Below are positions 54,708-63,415 of a DNA stretch of 64,000 nucleotides, piece after piece (position 1 is the first letter of the stretch; every line of letters begins with the position of its first letter). The notes under the pieces are model-generated. The model searched no databases and was not told the DNA's origin. It saw only the letters and a program-made list of their open reading frames with translations. Made by a program: the position numbers and the translations under genes. This DNA comes from Sphingobium psychrophilum (GTDB taxonomy: Bacteria > Pseudomonadota > Alphaproteobacteria > Sphingomonadales > Sphingomonadaceae). The stretch is from positions 62,001-126,000 of the forward strand of contig NZ_JABBFV010000006.1 of NCBI RefSeq assembly GCF_012927105.1. Reading direction: 5' to 3'.

Positions 54708-55007
54708 TCAGTATTTCTGCTGCCGTTCGTACAGCGACTTATAATATTGGATGCGGGTGACGCGCAGGCCGTGCATGCCCGATCGGTCGACCGCACGCTG
54801 CCAGCTGGCGAATTCCTCCAGCGTCAGATTATAGCGCGCGCACGCCTCGTCCACGCTCAGCAGGCCGCCATTCACCGCAGCGACCACTTCCGCCTTGCGC
54901 CGCACCACCCAGCGTGTGGTGTCGGCTGGCGGCAGGCTGTCGAGGGTAAGGGGTTCCCCGAGCGGCCCGACGACCTGAGTCGGCTTGATTTTCTGGTTCT
55001 CGATCAT
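54708..55007 (-). CDS. sciP: SciP-type CtrA inhibitor (DUF1153)
   Basis: 99 residues. 'VVGPLGEPLTLDSLPPADTTRWVVRRKAEVVAAVNGGLLSVDEACARYNLTLEEFASWQRAVDRSGMHGLRVTRIQYYK' closely follows Caulobacter SciP, a helix-turn-helix protein that binds DNA-bound CtrA and restrains transcription of its targets in the cell cycle. Start 55007 has GAGGG six bases upstream; 55019 is an alternative. Not near ctrA here. Role in this organism is by homology. Confidence 0.9.
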   Translation of the reverse strand: MIENQKIKPTQVVGPLGEPLTLDSLPPADTTRWVVRRKAEVVAAVNGGLLSVDEACARYNLTLEEFASWQRAVDRSGMHGLRVTRIQYYKSLYERQQKY

Positions 55008-55113
55008 TCTTACCCTCAAAGTGCGGCACTGGCGTTACCGAATTCAGCAGTGAAACCTTTATCTGCATCAGCCCTGAAGAACGGCTAAAGCCCCACGGTA
55101 AACACGGCCTTCA

Positions 55114-55410
55114 TCATTCATGCCCCCTGGCTAAACGGCTCGCGATCAACGGGTTGAAACTTCCCGCGAGACGAACGGCTTCGATCTTGCCGCCGGAACG
55201 TGGCGCGAAAACACCCGCCAGTTCCTGAATCCAGTCGTCGCTTCCGCCCTGCCCCCGCAGGACGCCCGCCACCGCCTGCGCGGTCGGACTGGCCGCCTGC
55301 GCTGCTGCCGTGGCAGCCCGCAGAAATGGCCAGGCCGGCACGCGCGGCCGGCTGAAGGGTCTGGGGGAGCCAGGCTTCAGCCCGCCACCCCGAAGGAAAC
55401 TCAGATCCAT
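55114..55410 (-). CDS. Hypothetical small protein
   Basis: 98 residues. N-terminal Arg/Pro-rich segment (GGGLKPGSPRPFSRPRVPAWP), an Ala-rich helix and 'GGSDDWIQELAGVFAPRSGGKIEAVRLAGSFNPLIASRLARG'. AGGGGTC precedes the ATG. No known family; it could be a lineage-specific gene. It lies between sciP and mnmA, with the same orientation as sciP. Confidence 0.5.
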   Translation of the reverse strand: MDLSFLRGGGLKPGSPRPFSRPRVPAWPFLRAATAAAQAASPTAQAVAGVLRGQGGSDDWIQELAGVFAPRSGGKIEAVRLAGSFNPLIASRLARGHE

Positions 55411-55573
55411 GACCCCTGTGTAGAGGGTAATGAATAAGGGTCGGTAAACTCGACACCGCTTTCGTGACTCGTCCGGCCTCCCTTTCGCGTCGATCCATCC
55501 CGATTATGGGCAAAGTGGCGCTACCTTTTGTTAACTTTTGCACCGCCGCGGCTGCTGCATTATAGGCGCGTCC

Positions 55574-56680
55574 ATGCAGCCCCAGTTTCAGCTTCCCGAG
55601 CCGCTTACCCAGCGGCGCATCGTCGTCGCCATGTCGGGCGGCGTGGATAGCAGCGTCGTCGCCGCGCTCGCCGCGAAGACCGGCGCCGAAGTCATCGGCG
55701 TCACGCTCCAGCTTTATGATCATGGCGCGGCGGTCGGCCGCACCGGCAGTTGTTGCGCCGGGCAGGACATCCGTGACGCGCGCGCGGTGGCCGACCGCAT
55801 CGGCATTGCCCATTATGTCTTTGATTATGAAACCGCATTCCGCGATTCGGTGATCGCCGACTTTGCCGACGAATATATGGCCGGGCGCACCCCCATCCCC
55901 TGCGTGAAGTGCAATATGGGGGTGAAGTTCACCGACCTGTTCCAGATCGCGCGCGACCTGGGCGCAGACTGCCTGGCGACCGGCCATTATGTGCAGCGGG
56001 TCGAGGGTCCGAACGGCGCGGAATTGCACCGCGCCGCCGATCCTGCGCGCGACCAGAGCTATTTCCTCTTTGCCACGACTCAGGCGCAGCTGGACTATCT
56101 GCGTTTCCCTCTGGGCGGCCTGCCCAAACCGCAGGTGCGCGAGATTGCCGCCGAATTGGGTCTTTCGGTGGCGCTCAAGCCCGACAGTCAGGACATCTGC
56201 TTCGTGCCGGACGGCGATTATGCCAAGATCGTACGCAAGCTGCGTCCCGACGCGGACGAGGGCGGCGACATCGTTCATATCGACGGGCGCACGCTTGGCC
56301 GACACAAGGGAATGATCCATTTCACCGTCGGCCAGCGCAAGGGACTGGATATCGGCGGCCAGCCCGACCCGCTCTATGTCGTGCGGCTGGATGCGGCGGG
56401 CAAGCGCGTGATCGTGGGGCCACGGGCGGCGCTGGCGGTATCGGGTGCGGTGCTGAGCGATATCAACTGGCTGGGCGGCGAATTTGCCGGGCCGCTGACC
56501 GCCAAGGTGCGATCGATGGCCAAGCCCGTGCCCGCGCGGCTGGATGGCGACCGGCTGCTGTTCGATGCCCCCGAATATGGCGTCGCGCCGGGACAGGCGG
56601 CAGTTCTCTATGCGGGCGAGCGCATATTGGGCGGCGGCTGGATCGCCAGCACGCAGGCGGCGATGGCGGAAGCGGCCTGA
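55574..56680 (+). CDS. mnmA: tRNA-specific 2-thiouridylase
   Basis: 368 residues. Adds sulfur to U34 of Lys/Glu/Gln tRNAs. PP-loop [12 protein letters not shown] at the N-terminus, first catalytic Cys in [11 protein letters not shown], second in [10 protein letters not shown]. The C-terminal '[17 protein letters not shown]' and barrel domains complete it. Start 55574 (MQPQFQL) is taken over an upstream codon. An AT-rich stretch (TTGTTAACTTTT, then CATTATAGG) upstream is the likely promoter. A REP-like repeat follows the gene. Confidence 0.96.
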   Translation: MQPQFQLPEPLTQRRIVVAMSGGVDSSVVAALAAKTGAEVIGVTLQLYDHGAAVGRTGSCCAGQDIRDARAVADRIGIAHYVFDYETAFRDSVIADFADEYMAGRTPIPCVKCNMGVKFTDLFQIARDLGADCLATGHYVQRVEGPNGAELHRAADPARDQSYFLFATTQAQLDYLRFPLGGLPKPQVREIAAELGLSVALKPDSQDICFVPDGDYAKIVRKLRPDADEGGDIVHIDGRTLGRHKGMIHFTVGQRKGLDIGGQPDPLYVVRLDAAGKRVIVGPRAALAVSGAVLSDINWLGGEFAGPLTAKVRSMAKPVPARLDGDRLLFDAPEYGVAPGQAAVLYAGERILGGGWIASTQAAMAEAA

Positions 56681-56690
56681 CCCCACTCCC

Positions 56691-56777
56691 ACCGTCATGC
56701 CGGGCTTGACCCGGCATCCCGCTGTTCTTCGGGCGCAACAGAAGAAGCGGGATCACGGCTTTCGCCGGGATGACGGT
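56691..56777. repeat. REP-like palindromic element after mnmA
   Basis: The outer arms ACCGTCAT-GCCGG (56691-56703) and CCGGG-ATGACGGT (end 56777) pair, and inside ATCCCGCT-GTTCTTC pairs with GAAGAA-GCGGGAT around a 10-base loop. This is the family of 'GTCAT.CCGG..gaaagCCGG' extragenic palindromes common in alphaproteobacteria. It may also end mnmA transcripts. Confidence 0.75.
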
Positions 56778-56779
56778 AA

Positions 56780-57149
56780 TTATGGCAGAGAGCTGGCACG
56801 ATCGGCGGCGGCTATCGCCTCGGTTTCGGCAAGTAGCGCTTTGAGTGGGCCGATATCCGCTTCGCTTAGCGGCACATCAAGCGCAGCCACCCTCCCTGAT
56901 GTCGTCCAGCCGGGGGTTGGCAACGGGCTGGGTGGTGAAATTATCCCAGTCCCAAGGCCCGTCGGTTCCCTCCAGAAAGCCGCGCAGATAGCCAATCACT
57001 TCCTCAGGTGAGAGGGTGCGTGGCTTCTCGAACGGCACCATCACCGGTTTCACGATCAGAAAAACCGGCAAGATGGCGATGGCAGCTATGCAGCCCACGC
57101 CGCTGGCAAGAAATTGAATAAATGAAACCGGGGGCGGCTTATAGGGCAT
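56780..57149 (-). pseudogene. Frameshifted small membrane-protein gene
   Basis: Two overlapping frames form one gene: 57149-56877 begins MPYKPPPVSF with a membrane helix (about 16-36) and ends '...ANPRLDDIREGGCA' in a stop, while the next frame continues 'VAALDVPLSEADIGPLKALLAETEAIAAADRASSLP' to 56780. Removing one G from the GAGGGTGG run at about 56892-56899 (minus strand GAGGGTGG) joins them as DDIREVAALDVPLSEAD, giving about 122 residues. Cause is a real single-base insertion or a sequencing error. No function assigned. Confidence 0.6.
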
Positions 57150-57235
57150 ATACTGTTATATATGGCGGATGCGCGTCATTCTCCATCCCCCCAAACCTTG
57201 CCCTTTTACGCCCCCGCGCGTAAGGCCCGCGCGTC

Positions 57236-57898
57236 ATGACTCGCCCGCTCACCTTCGCCATCCCCAAGGGCCGCATCCTCGATGAAGCGCTGCCCCTGCT
57301 CGCCAAAGCCGGTATCGCGCCGGAGGCGGAGTTTCACGACAAGAAAAGCCGCGCGCTGCGCTTCGCCACCAACCGGCCGGACGTGTCGATCATCCGCGTG
57401 CGCGCCTTCGACGTCGCGACCTTCGTCGCGCATGGCGCGGCGCAGATCGGCATCGTCGGCTCCGACGTTGTGGAGGAGTTCAACTATTCCGAACTCTACG
57501 CGCCGGTCGATCTCGACATCGGCCATTGCCGCCTGTCGGTCGCTGAACCCACCGGCCTTGCCGACGAGGATCAGACCGCGATGAGCCATGTCCGCGTCGC
57601 GACCAAATATCCGCACCTTACCCGCCGCTATTATGAAGCGCGCGGATTGCAGGCCGAATGCGTGAAATTGAATGGCGCGATGGAACTGGCCCCCTCGCTC
57701 GGCCTGTCGCGCCGGATCGTCGATCTCGTCTCGTCTGGCGCGACGCTCAAGGCCAATGGCCTGGTCGAGACGGACATCATCATGCAGATCAGCGCCCGCC
57801 TGATCGTCAATCGCGCCGCCTACAAGATGCGCTCGGCGGAACTCTCGCCGTTGGTGGAGGCGTTCCGCGCCGCCGTGGGGGTGAAGGATGCGGCGTGA
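57236..57898 (+). CDS. hisG: ATP phosphoribosyltransferase, short form
   Basis: 220 residues. First enzyme of histidine synthesis (ATP + PRPP). '[23 protein letters not shown]', '[17 protein letters not shown]', '[15 protein letters not shown]' and '[21 protein letters not shown]' (PRPP loop region) fit. The length is that of the short HisG, which lacks the C-terminal regulatory ACT-like domain and needs HisZ as partner; no hisZ is in the window. It leads hisD-nusB-thiL, though a repeat-rich gap separates it from hisD. Confidence 0.94.
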   Translation: MTRPLTFAIPKGRILDEALPLLAKAGIAPEAEFHDKKSRALRFATNRPDVSIIRVRAFDVATFVAHGAAQIGIVGSDVVEEFNYSELYAPVDLDIGHCRLSVAEPTGLADEDQTAMSHVRVATKYPHLTRRYYEARGLQAECVKLNGAMELAPSLGLSRRIVDLVSSGATLKANGLVETDIIMQISARLIVNRAAYKMRSAELSPLVEAFRAAVGVKDAA

Positions 57899-57908
57899 TA
57901 TAACGCTC

Positions 57909-57997
57909 CGTGCTCCCGCGCAGGCGCTGAAACGAGTCACGCGCCTCGTTTCAGTCCAGTCCAGAGGGCGGAACTGGGTTCCCGCCTGCTCGGGAAC
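57909..57997. repeat. Hairpin-rich repeat between hisG and hisD
   Basis: The left part repeats CGTGCTCCCGC from the hairpin at 36373-36396. It is followed by CTGAAACGAG-N8-CTCGTTTCAG (57927-57954, perfect 10-bp stem) and GTTCCCG-N6-CGGGAAC (57978-57997). Three stems in 90 bases between two his genes suggest a composite extragenic repeat that could affect hisG/hisD ratio. Confidence 0.55.
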
Positions 57998-58027
57998 ACA
58001 TGGCGCTTTGGCGCAAGGAACGCGGGC

Positions 58028-59323
58028 ATGACTTTCCGCCTTTCCACCACCGACGCCGGTTTCGCGGCCGCCTTCACCGCGCTGGTCAACGACCGGCGCG
58101 AGGCGGACGAAGACGTCTCGCGCGATGTCACCGCGATCCTCAAAGCCGTGCGCGCCGGCGGCGATGCTGCGCTGGCCGATTATACCCAGCGCTTCGACCG
58201 TCATGACCTGAACGTCAGCGGCTGGGCGGTGACGGCGGCGGAGACACGCGCCGCGCTCGACGGCATCTCGACGGAACTGCGCGACGCGCTCGAACTCGCC
58301 GCCGCGCGCATCACCACCTATCATGAAAAACAGCGTCCGCAGGACAGCGATGGCGTGGACAGCGCGGGGGTTCGTCTGGGTGCCCGCTGGAGCGCGGTCG
58401 ATGCCGCCGGTCTCTATGTGCCGGGCGGCCGCGCCGCCTATCCCAGCTCGCTGCTGATGAACGTCATCCCCGCCAAGGTCGCCGGCGTCCGCCGCATCGC
58501 CATGGTGACGCCGACGCCGGGTGGAGAGATCAACCCGCTCGTCCTCGCTGCCGCGCAGATTGCGGGGATCGAGGAAATCTGGCGCGTCGGGGGCGCGCAG
58601 GCCGTTGCCGCGCTCGCCTATGGCACTGACCGGATCGCGCCGGTGGACGTCATCACCGGTCCCGGCAACGCCTGGGTCGCCGAAGCCAAGCGGCAGCTTT
58701 ATGGTGTGGTCGGCATCGACATGGTCGCCGGCCCTTCGGAAATCGTCGTCGTCGCAGATGGCCGAAACGATCCCGAATGGACCGCCGCCGACCTGCTCAG
58801 CCAGTCGGAACATGACCCGACCAGCCAGTCCATCCTGTTCACCGACGACGCGGCCTTCGCCGACGCCGTCGCGCAAGCTGTCGATCGCCAGATCCCGACG
58901 CTCTCCACCAGCGAAGTCGCCCGCACCAGCTGGGACGCCAATGGCGCGATCATCCTGGTCCGCGACCTGGACGAAGCCATGCCGCTGGTCGATCGCCTTG
59001 CGCCTGAACATCTCGAACTCGCCGTGGACGATCCCGACCGTTATTTCGCGCAGGTCCGCCATGCCGGGTCGGTGTTCCTGGGCCGGATGACGCCCGAAGC
59101 GGTAGGCGATTATGTCGCGGGGCCGAACCATGTGCTGCCCACCGGCCGCCGCGCGCGCTTCTCGTCGGGCCTGTCGGTGCTCGATTTCATGAAGCGCACC
59201 AGTTTTCTTAGCCTCGACGCCGCGGCGATCGGCGCGATCGGCCCCGCCGCCGTGGCGCTGGCGCGGGCGGAAGGTTTGCCCGCCCACGCCGCTTCGGTGG
59301 CGCTGCGCCTCAAAAAGACATAG
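58028..59323 (+). CDS. hisD: Histidinol dehydrogenase
   Basis: 431 residues. Oxidises L-histidinol to histidine using NAD+ and zinc. 'GLYVPGGRAAYPSSLLMNVIPAKVAGV', 'WRVGGAQAVAALAYGT', 'GPGNAWVAEAKRQL', 'AGPSEIVVVAD', 'LSQSEHDPTSQSILFT' (catalytic Glu/His) and 'DYVAGPNHVLPTGRRARFSSGLSVLDFMKRTSF' are all family signatures. A 9-base gap leads into nusB. Confidence 0.97.
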   Translation: MTFRLSTTDAGFAAAFTALVNDRREADEDVSRDVTAILKAVRAGGDAALADYTQRFDRHDLNVSGWAVTAAETRAALDGISTELRDALELAAARITTYHEKQRPQDSDGVDSAGVRLGARWSAVDAAGLYVPGGRAAYPSSLLMNVIPAKVAGVRRIAMVTPTPGGEINPLVLAAAQIAGIEEIWRVGGAQAVAALAYGTDRIAPVDVITGPGNAWVAEAKRQLYGVVGIDMVAGPSEIVVVADGRNDPEWTAADLLSQSEHDPTSQSILFTDDAAFADAVAQAVDRQIPTLSTSEVARTSWDANGAIILVRDLDEAMPLVDRLAPEHLELAVDDPDRYFAQVRHAGSVFLGRMTPEAVGDYVAGPNHVLPTGRRARFSSGLSVLDFMKRTSFLSLDAAAIGAIGPAAVALARAEGLPAHAASVALRLKKT

Positions 59324-59332
59324 GGATATCCC

Positions 59333-59779
59333 ATGAACGATCGCTCCAAATCCCGCTCCGCCGCGCGCCTCGCCGCGGTCCAGGCGCTCTATCAGCTCGA
59401 AATGGAGGGGACGCCCGTCCATATCCTGCTGCATGAATTCCACCAGCATCGGCTGGGTGCCACGATCGAGGATGTCACCTACGCCCCGGCGGAGGAGTCG
59501 TTCTTCGACGATGTCGTGACCGGCGTGGACAAGCGCCGCGACGAGATCGACACGCTGATCGCCGCCCGCCTGTCTAGCGGCTGGAGCCTCGACCGCCTCG
59601 ACAAGCCGATGCGCCAGATCCTGCGCGCGGGCACCTATGAACTGCTCGCCCGCGCCGACATCGGCACCGGCACTGTGATCAGCGAATATGTCGATGTCGC
59701 CCACGCCTTCTACGACAAGCGGGAGTCCGGTTTCGTCAACGGCCTGCTCGACGGCGTGTCGAAGGATGTGCGGAAGTAA
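59333..59779 (+). CDS. nusB: Transcription antitermination factor NusB
   Basis: 148 residues, all-helical. 'SRSAARLAAVQALYQLEM' and the C-terminal 'LRAGTYELLARADIGTGTVISEYVDVAHAFYDKRESGFVNGLLDGVSKDVR' match the boxA-RNA-binding NusB fold. It functions with NusE in rRNA antitermination. Cotranscribed with hisD (9 bp) and probably with thiL, separated by a repeat. Confidence 0.95.
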   Translation: MNDRSKSRSAARLAAVQALYQLEMEGTPVHILLHEFHQHRLGATIEDVTYAPAEESFFDDVVTGVDKRRDEIDTLIAARLSSGWSLDRLDKPMRQILRAGTYELLARADIGTGTVISEYVDVAHAFYDKRESGFVNGLLDGVSKDVRK

Positions 59780-59827
59780 ATTGCCGTCCTGAGCGAAGGG
59801 CGAGGGCATGGCGCTCCGCTCGATGAT

Positions 59828-59855
59828 GGGCTTCGACTTCGCTCAGCCCGAACGG
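59828..59855 (-). repeat. 28-bp dispersed intergenic repeat, copy B (inverted)
   Basis: Exact reverse complement of 4678-4705, located in the nusB-thiL gap 12 bases before the thiL start. The preceding TCCTGAGCGAAGGGCGAGGG is a partial second motif of the same family, giving a possible stem with the right copy. Confidence 0.75.
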
Positions 59856-59866
59856 TAGGATAGCGC

Positions 59867-60781
59867 ATGTCCGCCGAATCCCGCTTCCTCACCTTGCTGC
59901 GCCTGCTGGCGAACGATCCCGCGGCGCAGGGGCTGGCCGACGATGTCGCGATTCTGCCCGTCGGTGACACTCGCCTGATCCTGACCAGCGACACGATGGT
60001 CGAGGGCGTCCATTATCTCCCCACCGATCCGCCTGCCGACATCGGCTGGAAACTGGCGGCGGTGAATCTGTCCGACCTGGCGGCCAAGGGCGCGAAGCCG
60101 GTCGGCTGCCTGCTGAACTACGCCCTGTCGGGCGACGATGCGTGGGACGAAGCCTTTATCGCCGGTCTGGGCGAGGCGCTCGACCGCCACGCCATGCCGT
60201 TGCTGGGCGGGGACACGGTCAAGATGCCCACCGGATCGGCGCGCAGCTACAGCCTGACCGCGATCGGCGAAGCGACCGGCGCGGTCCCCACCCGCAGCGG
60301 GGCGCAGCCGGGCGACCGGCTCTACCTGAGCGGCCCGGTCGGCGATGCGGGCATCGGCCTCGTGCTTGCCAGCGCCGATGCGGCGGCGAGCGGCCCGCTG
60401 GTGGAGGCCTATCGCCGCCCGCGCCCGCGATTGGCCGAAGGCGCGCTGCTCGCGCCCCATGCCACCGCGATGATGGATGTGTCGGACGGCCTGCTGATCG
60501 ACGCATCGCGCATGGGCCAGGCCAGCGGCGTCGCGATCACCATCGACCATATTCCGCTATCCCCGGCGCTGGAACGGGTGCGCGGCGCCAGCACCGCGGT
60601 TCAGATCGCCGCAGCGCGGGCGGGCGACGATTACGAGTTGCTCTTCACGATGCCGCGCGGGCTGACGCCGCCGGTGCGGGCCATCCCGGTCGGTCATGTC
60701 GCGGCAGGATCGGGCCTGACGCTCATAATCGACGGCGCTGTGATCCCGTTGCCTGACTCGCTGGGCTGGGAACATGGCTAG
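59867..60781 (+). CDS. thiL: Thiamine-monophosphate kinase
   Basis: 304 residues. Phosphorylates thiamine monophosphate to the pyrophosphate coenzyme. 'LADDVAILPVGDTRLILTSDTMVEGVHY', 'NLSDLAAKGAKPVG', 'LLGGDTVKM', 'GDRLYLSGPVGDAGIG' and 'ATAMMDVSDGLLIDASRM' are typical ThiL/PurM-fold motifs, with Mg2+-binding Asp residues. Last gene of the hisG-hisD-nusB-thiL run. It ends 59 bp from the convergent DUF1345 gene. Confidence 0.95.
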   Translation: MSAESRFLTLLRLLANDPAAQGLADDVAILPVGDTRLILTSDTMVEGVHYLPTDPPADIGWKLAAVNLSDLAAKGAKPVGCLLNYALSGDDAWDEAFIAGLGEALDRHAMPLLGGDTVKMPTGSARSYSLTAIGEATGAVPTRSGAQPGDRLYLSGPVGDAGIGLVLASADAAASGPLVEAYRRPRPRLAEGALLAPHATAMMDVSDGLLIDASRMGQASGVAITIDHIPLSPALERVRGASTAVQIAAARAGDDYELLFTMPRGLTPPVRAIPVGHVAAGSGLTLIIDGAVIPLPDSLGWEHG

Positions 60782-60839
60782 AGCATATTGAAGTGGGTCG
60801 GAACGGCTGACGGCTCGCAATATGCGGCAGGAAAATGCC

Positions 60840-61502
60840 CTAGCCGCCACCCAGCACATTGATGGTGAAGGCCAATATGCCGAGGTTGAACAGGAAGGCC
60901 GCCAAGCATTGGAACAGCACCGTCCGGCGCATCGCCGTGGCCGTCACCGATACGTCGGAGGTCTGGAACGTCATGCCGAGCGTGAAGGCGAAATAGAGGA
61001 AGTCCCAATAGCCCGGTTCCTTCTCCTTCGGAAAATCCAGTCCGCCTCGGTCTTTGCCGCTCTTGTCGGGCAGGTAGAAATTATGGGCATAATGCATGGC
61101 ATAGACGAGATTGGAAAAGAGCCAGGCGATCAGCAAAGTCGCCAACAATAGCGCAATCATCGCTCCGTTCGGCCCGCCATGCTGGCTGATCGCCACGCCG
61201 ACCGCGACCAGGATCACCAGACTGACGATGCCCGTCAGCAGCAGCATCAGCCCGCGATTGGCATCGTTGGCCTGCGCCTTGCGCCGCATCGATGCCGCAT
61301 CAGCATCGATCAACGGCACAACAGAGATCATGAAGGCGATTGCGGCGAGGTCGAACCCCGCCATCACCGCTTCATGCCACGGCATCCACAAGGCCAGCGG
61401 CGCGACCAGGGCCAGCAGCGCCAGAAACATGCCATAGCGCCAGGGGAAGAGGGGAGGGGACCGCATGGCGCGCATCAAAGGCGCAGCCATGCCATCTGGC
61501 AA
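60840..61502 (-). CDS. DUF1345-family membrane protein
   Basis: 220 residues with five transmembrane helices. 'WDFLYFAFTLGMTFQTSDVSVTATAMRRTVLFQCLAAFLFNLGILAFTINVL' is the strongly conserved end of DUF1345. Function is unknown. The preceding ClpP-like gene ends four bases upstream, so the pair is probably one operon. Confidence 0.9.
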   Translation of the reverse strand: MPDGMAAPLMRAMRSPPLFPWRYGMFLALLALVAPLALWMPWHEAVMAGFDLAAIAFMISVVPLIDADAASMRRKAQANDANRGLMLLLTGIVSLVILVAVGVAISQHGGPNGAMIALLLATLLIAWLFSNLVYAMHYAHNFYLPDKSGKDRGGLDFPKEKEPGYWDFLYFAFTLGMTFQTSDVSVTATAMRRTVLFQCLAAFLFNLGILAFTINVLGGG

Positions 61503-61506
61503 GCGC

Positions 61507-62082
61507 TTATAACACTGCCGCGATAAGCCCGCGCGCCTGCGCCTCGTTCGCTTCCAGATACCAGTTCTCCGGCGCCTTCTCCAGCAGCTCCTCCATCGTC
61601 ACCTGCGACCCCAGGATCAGGTTCGCAAAGCCTTCATTCTGGATCGCGATCGAGGATTCGATCTCGTTCAGCGTCGCCTTCAGCGTCGCGATGCAGGTGG
61701 ACAGCGGCCCGGCGAGATGGATATTCTTGGTGATGATCCGTTCGTGAATCATCAGCCGCGTGCCGCGGGTCAGATAGCGGTTTTCGGCCGCGAAGAAGCT
61801 CATGAAGGTCGCGCCGGCCGAATAGACCGCAGTGCGCCCCATGAACACCAGCCGCCGGTCGGGATAGAGTTCGGAATGGAAGCGGATATCCTCCCCCATC
61901 AGCCGGGCGATCTCCGGGTCGCCGCCCAGGGTGGACAGTTCGACCACGACCAGCCCCTGTTGCGGCGCGGTGGACAGGCAGTTCTTGAAATGCAGATACA
62001 TGCCATGATCGACCACGCCCGACAGCATGATCGCGGGAAATTCGAAATCCTTGGGGCCAAGCATCGGGGCAGTCATCAACAT
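61507..62082 (-). CDS. ClpP/crotonase-fold serine peptidase-like protein
   Basis: 191 residues. The fold and motifs resemble Clp protease proteolytic subunits: 'VVVELSTLGGDPEIARLMGEDI' (the oxyanion region), candidate Ser88 in AVYSAGATFMSFF, and His113 in LMIHERII. It is divergent from canonical ClpP (no 'GxCASMG' or 'MIHQP'), so it is more likely a ClpP-like protein of unknown partner; a ClpX-type ATPase is not near. AAGGA precedes ATG 62082. It leads the operon with DUF1345. Confidence 0.7.
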   Translation of the reverse strand: MLMTAPMLGPKDFEFPAIMLSGVVDHGMYLHFKNCLSTAPQQGLVVVELSTLGGDPEIARLMGEDIRFHSELYPDRRLVFMGRTAVYSAGATFMSFFAAENRYLTRGTRLMIHERIITKNIHLAGPLSTCIATLKATLNEIESSIAIQNEGFANLILGSQVTMEELLEKAPENWYLEANEAQARGLIAAVL

Positions 62083-62222
62083 GTTTGGGTCCTTGAGAGG
62101 GAAAGTCGCGCTGCACTACGCATGGGACGGCAAAAGGTGCCGCGCTTTTGACTGGCGCGCGGCGCGACAGGCTGTAAAGAACAGATCATGACCAAAGGGC
62201 GGGACGCCGAAGGGCAGGGCAG

Positions 62223-62831
62223 ATGATCGCGAAACTCAAAGGGTTGCTGGACAGCACGGGCATCGACCACGCCATCATCGACGTGGGCGGCGTGGGCTAT
62301 CTGGTCGGCGCGTCGTCGCGCACGCTCGCGGCTTTGGGGCCGGTCGGCGAAGCGGTGACGATCCATACCGAAATGCTGGTTGCGGCGGACTCGATCCGCC
62401 TGGTCGGCTTCGCCCGCGCCGAGGAACGCGACTGGTATCGGCTGCTCACCCATGTCCAGGGCGTGGGTTCGCGCGTCGCGCTGGCGATCCTCTCCGCGCT
62501 CGAACCGCTGGAACTACACCGCGCCGTGGCGATGGGGGACAAGGCGATGATCGCGCGGGCGAATGGCGTCGGCCCGAAGCTCGCCCAGCGCATCGTCAAT
62601 GAATTGAAGGACAAGATCGGCACCGCGCCGGCGGGCGGCCCGATCGGCGTGGGGGGCGTGGTGGCGCTCCTGACCGGCAGCTTCGCCGCCGACGCCCTGT
62701 CCGCGCTCCAGAATCTGGGCTTCAAGCCGCATGAGGCCAGCGTCGCCGTGGCGGCGGCGGAAGCGGACCTTGGCGAAGACGCAAGTCTGGACGCGCTGGT
62801 GCGGCTGGCTTTGCGGAAGGCGGCGAAGTGA
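62223..62831 (+). CDS. ruvA: Holliday junction DNA helicase subunit RuvA
   Basis: 202 residues. N-terminal OB fold ([11 protein letters not shown]...[16 protein letters not shown]), the two HhH motifs ([19 protein letters not shown] and [19 protein letters not shown]), and C-terminal domain III ([19 protein letters not shown]) that contacts RuvB. Normally followed by ruvB; here parD and parE intervene. Confidence 0.96.
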   Translation: MIAKLKGLLDSTGIDHAIIDVGGVGYLVGASSRTLAALGPVGEAVTIHTEMLVAADSIRLVGFARAEERDWYRLLTHVQGVGSRVALAILSALEPLELHRAVAMGDKAMIARANGVGPKLAQRIVNELKDKIGTAPAGGPIGVGGVVALLTGSFAADALSALQNLGFKPHEASVAVAAAEADLGEDASLDALVRLALRKAAK

Positions 62832-62874
62832 TGAGCACATTGGCTTGCGACAGCAAAAGGCTTATGATCTGACC

Positions 62875-63120
62875 ATGGCAAATCTGAACGTTTCCATGCC
62901 GCCGGCGCTTGAACAATGGGTCGACACCCGGCTCGCTCAAGGTCGATATGCGGATGCAGCTGACTATGTTCGCGACTTAATCCGGCGCGATCAAGAAGCG
63001 GCGGATGATGACACGCATTGGGTGCGCGGGAAGATTTTGGAAGGGTTTGCCTCCGGCGTGATCGATGCAGAACCCGAAGATGTCTTGAGAGAGATCATGG
63101 CGCGACTGCCGGATGCCTAA
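62875..63120 (+). CDS. parD: ParD-family antitoxin
   Basis: 81 residues. The N-terminal ribbon-helix-helix 'ANLNVSMPPALEQWVDTRLAQGRYADAADYVRDLIRRDQEA' is the ParD DNA-binding domain; the C-terminal tail ([28 protein letters not shown]) would wrap the toxin. It autoregulates and neutralises ParE. It overlaps parE by eight bases. GC content is lower than in ruvA, and it sits 43 bp after it. Confidence 0.9.
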   Translation: MANLNVSMPPALEQWVDTRLAQGRYADAADYVRDLIRRDQEAADDDTHWVRGKILEGFASGVIDAEPEDVLREIMARLPDA

Positions 63121-63415
63121 GATCAGGCTTACGGTCGCCGCGCAACAGGATCTCATCGCCATTCAGGATCGGGGACTTGATTTGTTCGGCCTGGATGCGG
63201 TTCGGTTACATATGCAAGGCTTTGAACATATTTTCACGCTCCTTCGCGCTCATCCGGCAGCAGGTGAAGCCAGACCCGATTATGGGGACGGCATTCGCGT
63301 GTTTTCGCATCGGCCACATCGCGTGCTGTATCATGTTGGCGAAACTGAAATCTTGATCGTGCGCGTCATTCATTCCGCGATGGATGCTATCGCCGCCTTG
63401 GGGCATACGAATTGA
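63113..63415 (+). CDS. parE: ParE-family toxin
   Basis: 100 residues, RelE/ParE fold: '[88 protein letters not shown]' matches ParE toxins that target gyrase. Overlap with parD is eight bases and the TGA overlaps the TTG start of ruvB (TTGA), so all three reading frames are translationally linked. Confidence 0.9.
   Translation: MPKIRLTVAAQQDLIAIQDRGLDLFGLDAVRLHMQGFEHIFTLLRAHPAAGEARPDYGDGIRVFSHRPHRVLYHVGETEILIVRVIHSAMDAIAALGHTN

Noticed and set aside
57206..59809. 867-codon open frame on the minus strand
   Set aside because: It lies antisense to hisG, hisD and nusB, all with strong family motifs; the translation has low-complexity Arg/Gly/His/Asp composition typical of GC-rich antisense frames.
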